The notes: generated by a model not told the origin, from the sequence alone. A stretch of 64,000 nucleotides of DNA from Cytophagales bacterium (GCA_025358885.1 JANYHW010000223.1:22875-86874); one strand, 5' to 3'. Numbered from the stretch's first letter, positions 26,619 to 36,262 are shown. Made by a program: numbers and translations.

Positions 26619-28064
26619 TTACCTGGTGTTTCTCATCAATTGCTCGAAAAACCACATGGCCGACTGGTAGCTATCCAAAGAAACCCGCTCATCGATGCCA
26701 TGAAAACCAATAGGATCTACCATGGGACTGAACTTGATAATACCGCTTGATACCTCTCCGAAGTAACGGGAGTCTGTACCTCCAATCATAAGAAAGGGAG
26801 ATGTAATTGTATTCGGAAATGTTTGCTTGATTGCTTCGTCCACCTTTTTGTAGGCAAAACTATCTCCTGGTGTAACCGGTGATGCTTCCGCAATGAACGA
26901 CCTGGTCGGTGCTATCTTGACTCGGTCATCGTGAATTCGATCCTTCACTTCAGCTATAATTACCTCGCCCTTGTCACCAGGTAATAACCTGAAATTCACG
27001 GTAACCTTAGCAACCGTGGGAATCACGTTGTCTTTCACACCCGCCTTGAAAATGGTTGGAACTGCCGTGGTTCTAATGATTGCATTTCCAGATCCCGTCC
27101 TGGAGTATATGCCGATGATTATGCTTTTGAACAGCCACGGATTGGCGAATACAAGTTTTTGAAGGAAAGGTAGCTCTGGCCCGATGTGTTCCATGAATTC
27201 CATGGTCGACTCCGAAAATTCCGGATGAAATGGTTCTTTCCGGAGATTCACAAGTGCTTTTGCAAGAATATCAATTGATGTTTCAGATTCCGGCATCGAA
27301 GAGTGTCCACCGCTCTTTTCAACTTCAAGTTCAAGGGATAAATAACCTTTTTCCGAAGTTCCAATAAGGGCCACTGGCTTGGTCATCCCGGGTACTTTGT
27401 CTTTGGTGATAATCCCCCCCTCATCGAGAACGAGGTCAGCCTTAATTCCCCTGGTCTGCAATAATGCGGCAATGGCTTGCGCGCCGGTCCCTCCCATTTC
27501 TTCATCATGCCCAAAGGCGAAGTATAATGTGCGTTCAGGCTGATACTTCTCACCCAACAGCTTCTCCGCCGCTTCCATAATGCTGATCAGGTTGATCTTA
27601 TCATCCGTGGTTCCGCGTCCCCAGATAAAATCATCTTTCACGACTCCTTCAAAAGGATCGACAGACCACATCTTTTTTGTTTCCTCCTCAATGGGGACTA
27701 CGTCCTGGTGGGCCATCAGGATAATGGGCGGAAGTGCAGGGTTGGTGCCCTCCCATTTGTAAAGCAAACTGTATTTGGCTACGGACTCATGGGCGAGCGT
27801 GGAATGTACACGTGGGTATGTATGCTCCAGAAATTTATGGAAACCAAAAAACTGTGCTGAGTCCAGGTGAGAAGAATCACCATCCGATATCGTCTGGTAC
27901 TTGATGGCATCCTTGAAATGCTGGAGGGCGGAGGTTGGCATTTCCGGTGCCGGTAACGCAGCAACAGAAAGTTGTTTGGATTTGAAGTTTAAGGTATTGA
28001 AAATCAGAACAGCTGCAAGCACAAGAATCACAAGCAGCAGAAAAAGAAGAATTCGTTTGATCAT
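26619..28064 (-). CDS. M20 family peptidase, PM20D1/carboxypeptidase S-like
   Basis: 481 aa with an N-terminal membrane anchor or uncleaved signal (residues 4-24). The M20 dinuclear metal site is complete: MAHQDVVP (His119, Asp121), GRGTTDDK (Asp154), catalytic Glu pair GHDEEMGG (188-189), DEGG, and the C-terminal His in MVDPIGFHGIDERV. The sequence follows the PM20D1/CPS1 branch, whose members cleave or form N-acyl amino acids or trim C-terminal residues. This is a different branch from the four M20 genes at 2.6-8.5 kb. A metal-dependent amidohydrolase gene lies 20 bp upstream, so the two are likely co-transcribed. Confidence 0.9.
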   Translation of the reverse strand: MIKRILLFLLLVILVLAAVLIFNTLNFKSKQLSVAALPAPEMPTSALQHFKDAIKYQTISDGDSSHLDSAQFFGFHKFLEHTYPRVHSTLAHESVAKYSLLYKWEGTNPALPPIILMAHQDVVPIEEETKKMWSVDPFEGVVKDDFIWGRGTTDDKINLISIMEAAEKLLGEKYQPERTLYFAFGHDEEMGGTGAQAIAALLQTRGIKADLVLDEGGIITKDKVPGMTKPVALIGTSEKGYLSLELEVEKSGGHSSMPESETSIDILAKALVNLRKEPFHPEFSESTMEFMEHIGPELPFLQKLVFANPWLFKSIIIGIYSRTGSGNAIIRTTAVPTIFKAGVKDNVIPTVAKVTVNFRLLPGDKGEVIIAEVKDRIHDDRVKIAPTRSFIAEASPVTPGDSFAYKKVDEAIKQTFPNTITSPFLMIGGTDSRYFGEVSSGIIKFSPMVDPIGFHGIDERVSLDSYQSAMWFFEQLMRNTR

Positions 28065-28084
28065 TTTTATTTCCCCTCAGAAAA

Positions 28085-29410
28085 TTATTTGTACTGTTTC
28101 CCTTTCTTGATCACCACATTAACATTCTGTAATAAGTCGATGTGCCGCAACACATCTCCTTTCACGGCGATAATGTCGGCATACTTTCCTTCAGACACCG
28201 TTCCAAAGTCCTTATCTACACCTAGCGCCACAGAGGGCCAATAGGTGGCCGCTCGAATTGTATACATGGGATCAAAACCAAATTTGTTCACCCATACATC
28301 AAGTTCATTCCATGTGCTTTGGCTGTGAAACTTCATGGGGATCCCGCTGTCTGTTCCGATCAGTAACACAACACCAGCTTCCTTTAACTGCTTAACCTTC
28401 TTTTCCAAAGTGGGCTTGCGAATAGGGTTAAGTTGAAAATATGAAAGCTGCCCCGGCTTTTCAATTGAGTGTTTAATGTCTTTCACGATTGAGTCCGGAA
28501 GATCAAGATGCCACGAATCATTATCCAGGTGCTCCGGGTTGTCTCGAACATATTCAAAATTATAAAGGCCTTCAACCGTCGGCGTCCAGAACAATGGACC
28601 AAGGCTCATTTGTGCCGTGCGTTCCTTGATCATGGCAATTATATCATCCGGATACTCAGGTGCGGCGGCAAGTCCTGTATGTTCAAAACAATCGACGCCC
28701 GCTTTCATGCCCCTGCGGATTTCTTCCGGTCGGTGAGAGTGCCCAACCACTTTTAAGCCGCTCTTATGCGCCTCATCAACGACAGCCATCACTTCAGGCA
28801 AAGTCATTTGGTCCTGGTCAATCAATTTAATGCAGTTCACCCCGGCCTTTGCAAGCTGTTTCACCTTTGCCCTCGCATCCGCTTCTCCGTTTACTCCCCA
28901 TCGAAAGGATTCTGTTCCCGGATAAGGTGCATGCTGAATGAAAGGTCCGGACATGTACATCGTTGGACCAGGAATTTCTCCCTTATTGATCCTGTCGCGC
29001 ACCGATAAACTTGCTTCCAGAGGCCCGCCCAGGTCGCGGGCGCTCGTGATGCCCGCCAGGAGCAATTGATGCGCTGAGGCCGGCATAATAATATTCTTGG
29101 CTGAACCGAGGTATGTCTTATCCCAATGTGGATAGTCGCTATGACCATTGATGTACAAGTGCACGTGCATATCCCAGAGACCGGGCAGCACACTCATGCC
29201 TTCTGTCGAGATGATTTCTGCTCCTTTCGGAATTTCCATCCGACCAATCTGGCTTATGGCCTTTATTCGTTCACCCTCCACAATGATGATGCTGTTTTGC
29301 AGTGGCTTTCCTCCAAAACCATCAATCAGGGTACCTCCGACCAATGCTTTTAACTGGGCGCGACCCTCAACGGCAACAGCCAAAACGAGCACAAGGAATA
29401 TTTTTCTCAT
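28085..29410 (-). CDS. Secreted metal-dependent amidohydrolase (imidazolonepropionase/prolidase-like)
   Basis: 441 aa, signal peptide 1-19 (ends GRAQ). The amidohydrolase superfamily TIM barrel shows DMHVH (His82, His84), a Lys in NCIKLIDQD that may be the carbamylated metal bridge, VVGHSH, FEHTG and the late Asp in IGTDSG. The N- and C-terminal strands form the small beta-sandwich (GTLIDGFGGKPL; GKYADIIAVKGD). Close families include Xaa-Pro and Xaa-Arg dipeptidases of the Sgx9260 type. Substrate is unknown. Its place before an M20 peptidase suggests peptide or acyl-amino-acid turnover. Confidence 0.9.
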   Translation of the reverse strand: MRKIFLVLVLAVAVEGRAQLKALVGGTLIDGFGGKPLQNSIIIVEGERIKAISQIGRMEIPKGAEIISTEGMSVLPGLWDMHVHLYINGHSDYPHWDKTYLGSAKNIIMPASAHQLLLAGITSARDLGGPLEASLSVRDRINKGEIPGPTMYMSGPFIQHAPYPGTESFRWGVNGEADARAKVKQLAKAGVNCIKLIDQDQMTLPEVMAVVDEAHKSGLKVVGHSHRPEEIRRGMKAGVDCFEHTGLAAAPEYPDDIIAMIKERTAQMSLGPLFWTPTVEGLYNFEYVRDNPEHLDNDSWHLDLPDSIVKDIKHSIEKPGQLSYFQLNPIRKPTLEKKVKQLKEAGVVLLIGTDSGIPMKFHSQSTWNELDVWVNKFGFDPMYTIRAATYWPSVALGVDKDFGTVSEGKYADIIAVKGDVLRHIDLLQNVNVVIKKGKQYK

Positions 29411-29522
29411 GGTGATAGTATTAGAAGCCTCAAAGTAAAACTTATTGCTGAAAAAAAACCTTCCGGTAAGCTGGTACTGCTGAAATTAATGAAGAATGGA
29501 ACCGGACTAGATCAGTCTCAAG

Positions 29523-31484
29523 CTATTGGTTGGGGCGACCGTCAAAATCGCCACGCAAGGTTCTGTATCGCTTTCTTGCTTCTGCGGCATACACGCTGCC
29601 TGGAAATCTGTCCAGAAAGGCACGATAAATCTCCATCGCCTTATCCTTATTTTTTAGATACCGCTCATAAGTGTCTCCTTCAGTAAAGTAGGCATCGTCG
29701 GCCAGTATATCCTGGCTAAACTCGTTTACAATTTTTTCTAAAAGTCCGATGGCCTGGTCAAACTCTCCGCGCCTGATTCTGAGATTTGCCTCAAGCCAGT
29801 ACACATCATCTTTAATAGCAGACGTAATCTGAGAATCAACCTCTACCCAAACAGAATCCGCAGCAGTATCCTTGTCTTTTGGCAACAGGCTCCTCGCCAC
29901 AGCTTCCTTACGGCTCATTTTTACTTTTCCCGAAACGGAAAACTTCTGGAGTCGGTCAAGTGCCTCATTAGTCTTGTTTTGAACCAACAATAATTCAATC
30001 GCGGCATACTCCTTGAGGGCGGCACCAACAGAGTCAAAGGCAGTATTTTCTTTGATCCGCATGCTGAGCTCCATGGCATCATTTGCAATCTCCCGCGTCG
30101 TAGCCTGCTTAAGTATGTCGAGGTGTTCCTGTGCCAGTCTGAAATCACCTTTGTAATAGGATAGCTTTGCGTTCCGAAGCTTGGCTTCGTATCCCAAAGG
30201 AGCATCGCGCTGGCCTTTTTCCACTTGTGAATAAAGCAGCGTTGCCTCCCAGGGTTCTTCTTTGAGGAGATAAATATCCCCTAATTCCAGTTTGGCCCTT
30301 GCTTTCAGGTAGGCCGGAACGCGAGGATGCATCGACAAGGCAGTAAGCTTATTTACCGCTGAATCCATTTCATCCAGGTAATACGCATGCAACAAGGCCT
30401 CATTCAAAATAGCCTCATAGCTATTTGCATTATCCGGATACCTCGAAATAAATGATTGATATTCCTTAGTCAAGTACCTGACAGAATCTCTGTTCACAGG
30501 AAAATTCCTCTTGACTTTGGCTTCCCTCGCACGGATGAGTCCAAGACGGGCAGGCAAGTAATTATCCGTGTTAGGAAATTCCCTGATCACATAAGAAAAA
30601 CTCTTGTCGGCATTTTCATAGTCCTTGTTATTGAGGGCTATCTGGGCTATCTCAAGGGTTTTGGAACTTTCCTTGCGGAAACGTTTGTCATAGGCACGTG
30701 ATTGAATAAAGGCGCCATAGAAATTTTTCTGTTGAAGGTTTACCCAAATCAACAGATCGGCAAAGACTTCCGAATCCGGATATTGCTGTACCTTATCGTA
30801 CAACATTCGTTCAAGACTTTCAAGCTCATCTGGTTTATTCAGGAAAAGTTGAAGAAGGTTCTTCACGTAGTTGATGTTCGACGGAGATTGTGTGATGTAG
30901 TTCAGGTATTCCTGAACCATTTCGTCCCGTTTGCCTTGCATGCGGTAGAGATTAGCCATCTCAAGGGTAAAGGCACTTGGATTGTTCAGCGACTGGCGTA
31001 ATTCCTGCAAGGTCAAAACAGCATAGTCAGGCAAGTTGTGGGCAGCCAAGTAATCTGAAATAGACTTGGTGCGGTATACATCTGGCAGTGAATTCTTGAT
31101 TAACGCCTTGAAATATTTGTCAGCCTTTGTAATGTCCCCTGATCTCACGTACACTACCCCCAGGTCAACACGGTAGGACACCCGGTCATCTACCTTCCGC
31201 AATACCCTTTCGACATAATCTTCGGCCTCCTTATACCGACCCATATCCAGCAACAGCGTTATGTAGTTGTTGTGAATGGCCGGGATATTGTCAACATTCT
31301 TTGCCAGGGACTGGTACATCGCCAACGCTTTTTCCTTGTCACCTTTCAAGAAATATTCATTGGCTATCCTGATTTCAGAATCTTGGGCAAAGGCCGCAGT
31401 ATTCATAATTATCCCCAATGCACAGGACAGTATTAATGTATTAATCTTTAATAATGAGTAATAAGAGTAATAAGGGTTGTGCAT
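29523..31484 (-). CDS. Secreted tetratricopeptide-repeat protein
   Basis: 653 aa, signal peptide to about residue 34 (ends AAFAQ) after a Tyr-rich start (MHNPYYSYYSLL). Nearly the whole mature chain is helical TPR repeats: EYFLKGDKEKALAMYQSLA, MGRYKEAEDYVERVL, SGDITKADKYFKALI, NKDYENADKSFSYVI and, at the C-terminus, KDKAMEIYRAFLDRFPGSVYAAEARKR, which resembles the YbgF/BamD type. It is likely a periplasmic or outer-membrane-associated scaffold. A 260-bp non-coding region with DnaA-box-like sites lies directly upstream; the first such site is only 2 bp from the start codon. Confidence 0.85.
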   Translation of the reverse strand: MHNPYYSYYSLLKINTLILSCALGIIMNTAAFAQDSEIRIANEYFLKGDKEKALAMYQSLAKNVDNIPAIHNNYITLLLDMGRYKEAEDYVERVLRKVDDRVSYRVDLGVVYVRSGDITKADKYFKALIKNSLPDVYRTKSISDYLAAHNLPDYAVLTLQELRQSLNNPSAFTLEMANLYRMQGKRDEMVQEYLNYITQSPSNINYVKNLLQLFLNKPDELESLERMLYDKVQQYPDSEVFADLLIWVNLQQKNFYGAFIQSRAYDKRFRKESSKTLEIAQIALNNKDYENADKSFSYVIREFPNTDNYLPARLGLIRAREAKVKRNFPVNRDSVRYLTKEYQSFISRYPDNANSYEAILNEALLHAYYLDEMDSAVNKLTALSMHPRVPAYLKARAKLELGDIYLLKEEPWEATLLYSQVEKGQRDAPLGYEAKLRNAKLSYYKGDFRLAQEHLDILKQATTREIANDAMELSMRIKENTAFDSVGAALKEYAAIELLLVQNKTNEALDRLQKFSVSGKVKMSRKEAVARSLLPKDKDTAADSVWVEVDSQITSAIKDDVYWLEANLRIRRGEFDQAIGLLEKIVNEFSQDILADDAYFTEGDTYERYLKNKDKAMEIYRAFLDRFPGSVYAAEARKRYRTLRGDFDGRPNQ

Positions 31485-31744
31485 TTGTGGATAGCCGTGT
31501 AGTGAGGATTATGTTGAAAGAATGTGTTTTGCTATGTTGATGACTATAGAGCTTAATTGGCTGGATTGGCTGATTTAACTTGTTTTGAACATGTGAAGAG
31601 TTAGGGCTTGTAGCTGAATTCAATCAAAGAACGGTGGATAAGTTGTTTTGGTTTGTTGGCAGCGATGAAATTTGGGTGCTGATCATGAGTTTTTGTTAAA
31701 AATACAATAGGTTGAGGGAGTTGGAAGAAGTTGTCCACAAGTTA
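31485..31744. other. Candidate replication-origin-like region with DnaA-box-like sites
   Basis: This 260-bp stretch has no coding character. It holds three 9-mers that each differ from the DnaA box TTATCCACA at one position: CTATCCACA (minus strand, 31486-31494), TTATCCACC (minus strand, 31633-31641) and TTGTCCACA (plus strand, 31731-31739). AT-rich runs such as 31688-31706 could serve for unwinding. mnmG, a frequent oriC neighbour in other phyla, starts 4.5 kb away, and parS-like sites lie 2.5-4.6 kb away. It could instead be the TPR gene promoter region or a DnaA-titration site. No exact box is present, so the call is tentative. Confidence 0.45.
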
Positions 31745-33484
31745 TCAGAACTTGATTACCAGCGGTCCATTTTCCCAATTTGCCCGCATCGCGAAGTTTT
31801 GTAGTTTTTTTGGCGTGAGATAAAATGCCACCTTTTCGGGTTCTTGTCCTAAATAAAAATTGCCCGGATCCCATTTGCCATTTTCGTTGGAGTCGATAAC
31901 GATCCGGATTTGGTAATCCATGGGAGGCAGATTTTTGAAGGTTTGTTTAAAGACATTTCGGGCACTCGCCACAACTTTGCCTGAAGGATCAAGCAACTGG
32001 ATTATGAAGCTCTTTTCTTTTGTAATTACTTCGATTAATACAATTCCAGTGTCTTCTGGCCAGAGTATGGGGATGTTGGTGGATAGGACCTTGCTCGTAT
32101 CCTGGTCAATGGAATAAACAAAGGCGCTCCTGGCTACGAGCGAGAGGGTCGGGTCTTTTTTCAGCTTAAAGATCTTCATGTCCAGTTGTTTGACAATGGT
32201 TAGGTCTTTTGTCTTTGGGTTATAAGTAATATCCTTTTTCGAAACGGAGAGTATCCAGGGTTTTTCAATCCTTTTTGGAATGCTGTCTGTTTGAACGCTG
32301 TCTTGTACGATTGTATTCTGACTGGTATCTGTAGACCCTTTGTCTTTCGGTTCTTGCTTGGGGGGTGGAGCAGCACTGGCGGTGTCTATTTTTATATAAA
32401 GACTGTCAAAGTCAATATCGATGATGGGCTTGTTAAAGGAGAGTGTAGTTTTAAAGTTTCCGGTTTCGGACTCCACGATAGGAGCGCCAAGTGACCACTT
32501 AAAAACTTCCTTGGGACTTTTGGTTAACGTCTTTTTGAGATAGAATAAAGTGTCTGCGTGGTTGGAAAGACTATCTGTTGCAGTAAGGTGCAGCCGTAGA
32601 CTGTCTCCGGTTGTTGATGGATTCCAGAAAATGACCTCTGATCGGTTGTCACCAAACGCGTGAACGAGATTTGAATCCTGGGCAATGGTGTAATCCGTTA
32701 TCGGTTTGTTAAAACGAATGCGTGTGGTTGTTCCCGCATTGCGGATGGTGGATACTTTTAGCCGGCGAGAGTCAAGCATTATCAGACCCAATCCGAGTGA
32801 ATCCAAATTTTTCTGAAGGAGTATTGGTTTTGACTGGAACCCAAATCTCTCTGTTTGACTTTCAACCCGAAGGTTCTTGTTTTTGTCATCGAACGCATAA
32901 ATCTTGTAGGAGCCCGCTTTAATATTGTCCAGTTTATATTTCCCCTTCTTGTCGGTTTTGGTGAAGTAGCGTGCGGTGTCGGTGAAGATATCAAAGGTGT
33001 CGGAATCGTATAGTCCAACAGTTATCTTGTCGGCAATGCTGCCTTTCAACAAGTTCTTAATTTTTCCGGTGATGTGCAGGGTGTCTATCAGTGGTCCGGT
33101 ACTAAAGGCAAGTTTGAGATTAATCGGAATGTTGCTCTCTGTTATGTCTTGAATTGCTTCGCGGAACTGTATGCTGTATGTGGTGCTGTCACGCCATGGT
33201 TTTTCGGGGGCAATCGTGACTTTGGTTCCTTTGACTTTGATCTCAACATTTTTTCCTGCTGATGGACTGATGATTATTTCTTCCCGTGGATTGTTGAGTT
33301 TTACCGGCTCGTTGAAGGTGAGTTCTATTGCCTTTCCTTTAAAGTTGATTTGATTAGCCGAGGGTATTGAAGATATGAGCCTGGGAGGCTTGAGATCTTT
33401 TGGCCCCCCGGATGGAGTGGTAAGGCTGGCGCATCCATTAAGCAGCAGGATGAATGTGAGAAGGAAGTGATGGCGCCGGATCAT
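31745..33484 (-). CDS. Ig-like domain (Big_5 type) lipoprotein
   Basis: 579 aa lipoprotein: hydrophobic leader with lipobox LNGC (Cys18). Residues about 33-135 form a bacterial Ig-like Big_5 domain (PPRLISSIPSANQINFKGK, ELTFNEPVKL, STTYSIQF). A SpaA/CarboxypepD-like domain may follow (GKYKLDNIKAGSYKIYAFDD), then further beta-rich repeats. The C-terminus has DSNENGKWDPG, an Asp/Asn loop that could bind calcium. Homologues of this plan are common cell-surface proteins in Bacteroidota. Its start overlaps the stop of the methyltransferase gene by 4 bp, so translation is probably coupled. Confidence 0.85.
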   Translation of the reverse strand: MIRRHHFLLTFILLLNGCASLTTPSGGPKDLKPPRLISSIPSANQINFKGKAIELTFNEPVKLNNPREEIIISPSAGKNVEIKVKGTKVTIAPEKPWRDSTTYSIQFREAIQDITESNIPINLKLAFSTGPLIDTLHITGKIKNLLKGSIADKITVGLYDSDTFDIFTDTARYFTKTDKKGKYKLDNIKAGSYKIYAFDDKNKNLRVESQTERFGFQSKPILLQKNLDSLGLGLIMLDSRRLKVSTIRNAGTTTRIRFNKPITDYTIAQDSNLVHAFGDNRSEVIFWNPSTTGDSLRLHLTATDSLSNHADTLFYLKKTLTKSPKEVFKWSLGAPIVESETGNFKTTLSFNKPIIDIDFDSLYIKIDTASAAPPPKQEPKDKGSTDTSQNTIVQDSVQTDSIPKRIEKPWILSVSKKDITYNPKTKDLTIVKQLDMKIFKLKKDPTLSLVARSAFVYSIDQDTSKVLSTNIPILWPEDTGIVLIEVITKEKSFIIQLLDPSGKVVASARNVFKQTFKNLPPMDYQIRIVIDSNENGKWDPGNFYLGQEPEKVAFYLTPKKLQNFAMRANWENGPLVIKF

Positions 33485-34368
33485 TTTTGAACCACGTATA
33501 TAAGGCTGGAGTGGTTAGTGGTTTTGCGGGCTGCACGATTTGACCGTAGCCCCTGAACAATTGCACGAAGGATTCCAACCATTGTAAGATTACCTCCTGC
33601 CCCATATTTCTCGCTAAGCATACTAACATAATATGCGTCAAGCTTCATTGGAATAATGTTCTTGATCCTAAGCCCGTGTTGCTCCAGGAGCTGGGTCATT
33701 GAAGATTTGGAAAAATGCCAGATGTGACGCGGCACATCATAACCTGCCCACGTTTGTTGATAGTGCATTGAATCTGGTGACTGCCAATTGGGTACAGCTA
33801 TAAAAATGGTGCCACTTTCTGCGAGCAACGACTTTAGTTTTTGAATGGTCTCAGTCAGGGGGTATACGTGTTCCATGACATGCCACAGGGTGATAGCATC
33901 GTACGTTCCTACTGGCAAGCCTGACAAGGAGGGATAGGCAATGGTGGCACTGGCATTGGCGATACTTCTTGCCTCTTCCGAGGGTTCGACGCCGACTGCT
34001 TCAAACCCTTTTTCTTTGCAATGGAGTAGAAAGGCCCCGGTTCCACATCCATAATCGAGTAATTTCTTTCGGTGACCGTGATGGTTAACAAGTCGGGACT
34101 TCCAATTTAGCGTGAAGGACCTGATTATCAGATATATATGATCAAATATACCGGTGGCTTTGGATTGATGCGATATGTATTGAGTTGATTTGTAATATGA
34201 AGTGGAGTCAGTTTCTCTTGGCCGTGGATTGGTAAGGAGGAGTTGGCAACCGTCACATTGTTCCACATGAAACACCTGACCTGTAGACGTAAAGTCTTTG
34301 CAGGTTAGATGATGGTGAAAGGACTTTCCATTACATAGTGGACAGACTTCGAGATTTTCCAATGACAT
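33481..34368 (-). CDS. Class I SAM-dependent methyltransferase with N-terminal zinc ribbon
   Basis: 295 aa. Residues 8-45 hold two Cys pairs, CPLC and CDGC, of a small zinc ribbon, as in methyltransferases of the UbiG/sugar-methylation group. The SAM-binding core follows: LLDYGCGTGAFL (motif I), GVEPSEEA, and DAITLWHVMEHV (motif post-II). The substrate is not evident; surface glycan or lipid methylation is typical for this architecture. The start overlaps the mnmG stop (TAATG) and the stop overlaps the lipoprotein start, tying it into the operon. A one-mismatch parS site lies inside it at 34259-34274. Confidence 0.88.
   Translation of the reverse strand: MSLENLEVCPLCNGKSFHHHLTCKDFTSTGQVFHVEQCDGCQLLLTNPRPRETDSTSYYKSTQYISHQSKATGIFDHIYLIIRSFTLNWKSRLVNHHGHRKKLLDYGCGTGAFLLHCKEKGFEAVGVEPSEEARSIANASATIAYPSLSGLPVGTYDAITLWHVMEHVYPLTETIQKLKSLLAESGTIFIAVPNWQSPDSMHYQQTWAGYDVPRHIWHFSKSSMTQLLEQHGLRIKNIIPMKLDAYYVSMLSEKYGAGGNLTMVGILRAIVQGLRSNRAARKTTNHSSLIYVVQK
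34259..34274. other. parS-like ParB site inside methyltransferase gene (15 of 16)
   Basis: TGTTCCACATGAAACA differs from the ParB consensus TGTTCCACGTGAAACA only at the ninth position (A for G), which breaks the central CACGTG. It lies about 2 kb from the two sites between mnmG and ybeY. ParB sites within coding sequence are common in other bacteria. The broken centre makes strong binding uncertain. Confidence 0.5.
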
Positions 34369-36233
34369 TATTTGCCAAGATAGACGGTCATGATAGATAC
34401 ATCTGCAGGGGAAACCCCGCTGATGCGCGACATCTGACCAATGGTTGAGGGTTTCTGCTTTTTCAGTTTCTCCCTGGCTTCTGAGGAAAGTGCATTAACA
34501 CGATCATAATCGAAGTCTGGTTGAATTGCATAATTGTCCAGGCTCTCAATTTTTTCGGCCATTTTTTGTTCGCGATCTATGTATGGCTCATACTTTACGA
34601 CAATCTCAGCCTGTTCAGCAACATCAGTTGAGAATTTTCCTATGAGGCTGGCTATGGAGATGTGCAATTTCTGAACTTCTTTAACGCCAATTTCGGGCCT
34701 TTTCAACAAGGTTGTAATGGAGTTTTTTTCCCGAATGGGAGATGAATTAATTTTTGCCAGTCCTTCGTTGATTTCTTCTGGCATTAGTTTGGTTGATGAC
34801 AATTCATTTAGAAGAGTGGCCAAACCGCTCTTCTTTTCTTCAAGTGCTGCCAGTCTTTTGTCACTGGCCAATCCTAATGCATGTCCCTTTTCAGTAAGTC
34901 GTAAGTCTGCATTGTCCTGACGAAGCAAAATCCTGTACTCAGCCCTGGAGGTAAACATCCGGTAAGGTTCAATGGTGCCCTTGTTGACGAGGTCATCTAT
35001 CAATACACCAATGTATGCCTCCGACCTTTTCAGTATGAATGCATCCCGATCATTGATCTTGTTGTGGGCATTGATGCCAGCCATCAGACCTTGACATGCC
35101 GCCTCTTCGTAGCCTGTAGTTCCATTAATTTGCCCTGCAAAGTACAGATTATCAATTAGTTGTGTCTCAAGAGTTGTTTTGAGTTGAGTCGGGGGAAAGT
35201 AATCGTATTCTATGGCATAGCCAGGCCTGAACATCCGTGCATGTTCGAATCCTGGGATCATTGTCATGGCTTTGTATTGAACCTCCTCAGGTAATGAAGT
35301 TGAAAAGCCATTGACATAAATTTCAACTGTGTTCCATCCTTCGGGCTCTACGAATATTTGGTGGCGATCTCTTTCAGCGAATCGATTGATTTTGTCTTCA
35401 ATAGATGGGCAATAGCGGGGGCCAACTCCTTGTATTCTTCCCTGAAACATGGGGGATTTGGAAAAACCCTTTTCCAATTCTTCGTGGACCATTTCATTCG
35501 TGTAGGTAATCCAGCAGCTCAATTGCCTGGAAGGAGGTTGTGTAGAATCAAGAAATGAGAATTTTCCGGGATTTTCATCACCTCTTTGTTCTTCCATTTT
35601 GGAATAGTCAAGAGAGCGTCCATCCACTCTCGGAGGGGTACCGGTTTTCATTCTTCCAGACTCAAAGCCTAGTGCAACTAGGCCTTCTGTAAGTCCTGTT
35701 GCAGCCTTTTCTGCCGCACGGCCTCCTCCAAAGCTTTTTTCTCCAATATGAATCTTTCCGTTCAGGAAGGTTCCATTGGTGAGTACAACAGACTTTGCCT
35801 GTATTTCAATGCCAAGGGCTGTCTTCACGCCAATGGTGCGTCCATTCTGAACAAGAATTTCTGTCACCATTTCCTGCCAGAAGTCAACATTAGGAGTTCT
35901 TTCGAGCATAAGGCGCCATTCCTCAGAGAAACGCATCCGGTCATTTTGTGTCCTAGGACTCCACATCGCTGGGCCCTTTGACCGATTTAGCATTCTGAAT
36001 TGGATCATTGATCGATCAGAGACTATTCCGGAATATCCGCCAAGAGCGTCTATTTCCCTTACAATTTGTCCCTTCGCTACCCCGCCCATGGCAGGATTGC
36101 AACTCATTTGTCCAATGGTGGTCATGTTCATGGTAACCAGGAGAACCTTGGAGCCCATATTGGCTGCTGCTGCCGCTGCTTCACAACCGGCATGGCCCGC
36201 ACCCACAACAATGACATCGTACTTTTGAAACAT
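34368..36233 (-). CDS. mnmG: tRNA uridine-5-carboxymethylaminomethyl modification enzyme MnmG (GidA)
   Basis: 621 aa, normal length. FAD site VVGAGHAGCEAA at residues 9-20; GidA signatures MSCNPAMGGVAKGQIVREIDALGG, RMLNRSKGPAMWSPRTQNDR, ENGRTIG-like region and the late GTTGYEEAACQGLMAGINA. With MnmE it modifies U34 of tRNAs reading split-box codons. It is preceded by ybeY (66 bp, which hold two parS sites) and followed by an overlapping methyltransferase. In many phyla gidA lies next to oriC, which makes this neighbourhood of interest. Confidence 0.98.
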   Translation of the reverse strand: MFQKYDVIVVGAGHAGCEAAAAAANMGSKVLLVTMNMTTIGQMSCNPAMGGVAKGQIVREIDALGGYSGIVSDRSMIQFRMLNRSKGPAMWSPRTQNDRMRFSEEWRLMLERTPNVDFWQEMVTEILVQNGRTIGVKTALGIEIQAKSVVLTNGTFLNGKIHIGEKSFGGGRAAEKAATGLTEGLVALGFESGRMKTGTPPRVDGRSLDYSKMEEQRGDENPGKFSFLDSTQPPSRQLSCWITYTNEMVHEELEKGFSKSPMFQGRIQGVGPRYCPSIEDKINRFAERDRHQIFVEPEGWNTVEIYVNGFSTSLPEEVQYKAMTMIPGFEHARMFRPGYAIEYDYFPPTQLKTTLETQLIDNLYFAGQINGTTGYEEAACQGLMAGINAHNKINDRDAFILKRSEAYIGVLIDDLVNKGTIEPYRMFTSRAEYRILLRQDNADLRLTEKGHALGLASDKRLAALEEKKSGLATLLNELSSTKLMPEEINEGLAKINSSPIREKNSITTLLKRPEIGVKEVQKLHISIASLIGKFSTDVAEQAEIVVKYEPYIDREQKMAEKIESLDNYAIQPDFDYDRVNALSSEAREKLKKQKPSTIGQMSRISGVSPADVSIMTVYLGK

Positions 36234-36246
36234 GCTGATTCAGGAG

Positions 36247-36262
36247 TGTTTCACGTGGAACC
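36247..36262. other. parS site 1 (ParB-binding palindrome)
   Basis: TGTTTCACGTGGAACC matches the reverse complement of the classic ParB consensus TGTTCCACGTGAAACA at 15 of 16 positions, with an intact CACGTG centre. It is 13 bp before the mnmG start codon and 22 bp from parS site 2. Confidence 0.85.
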
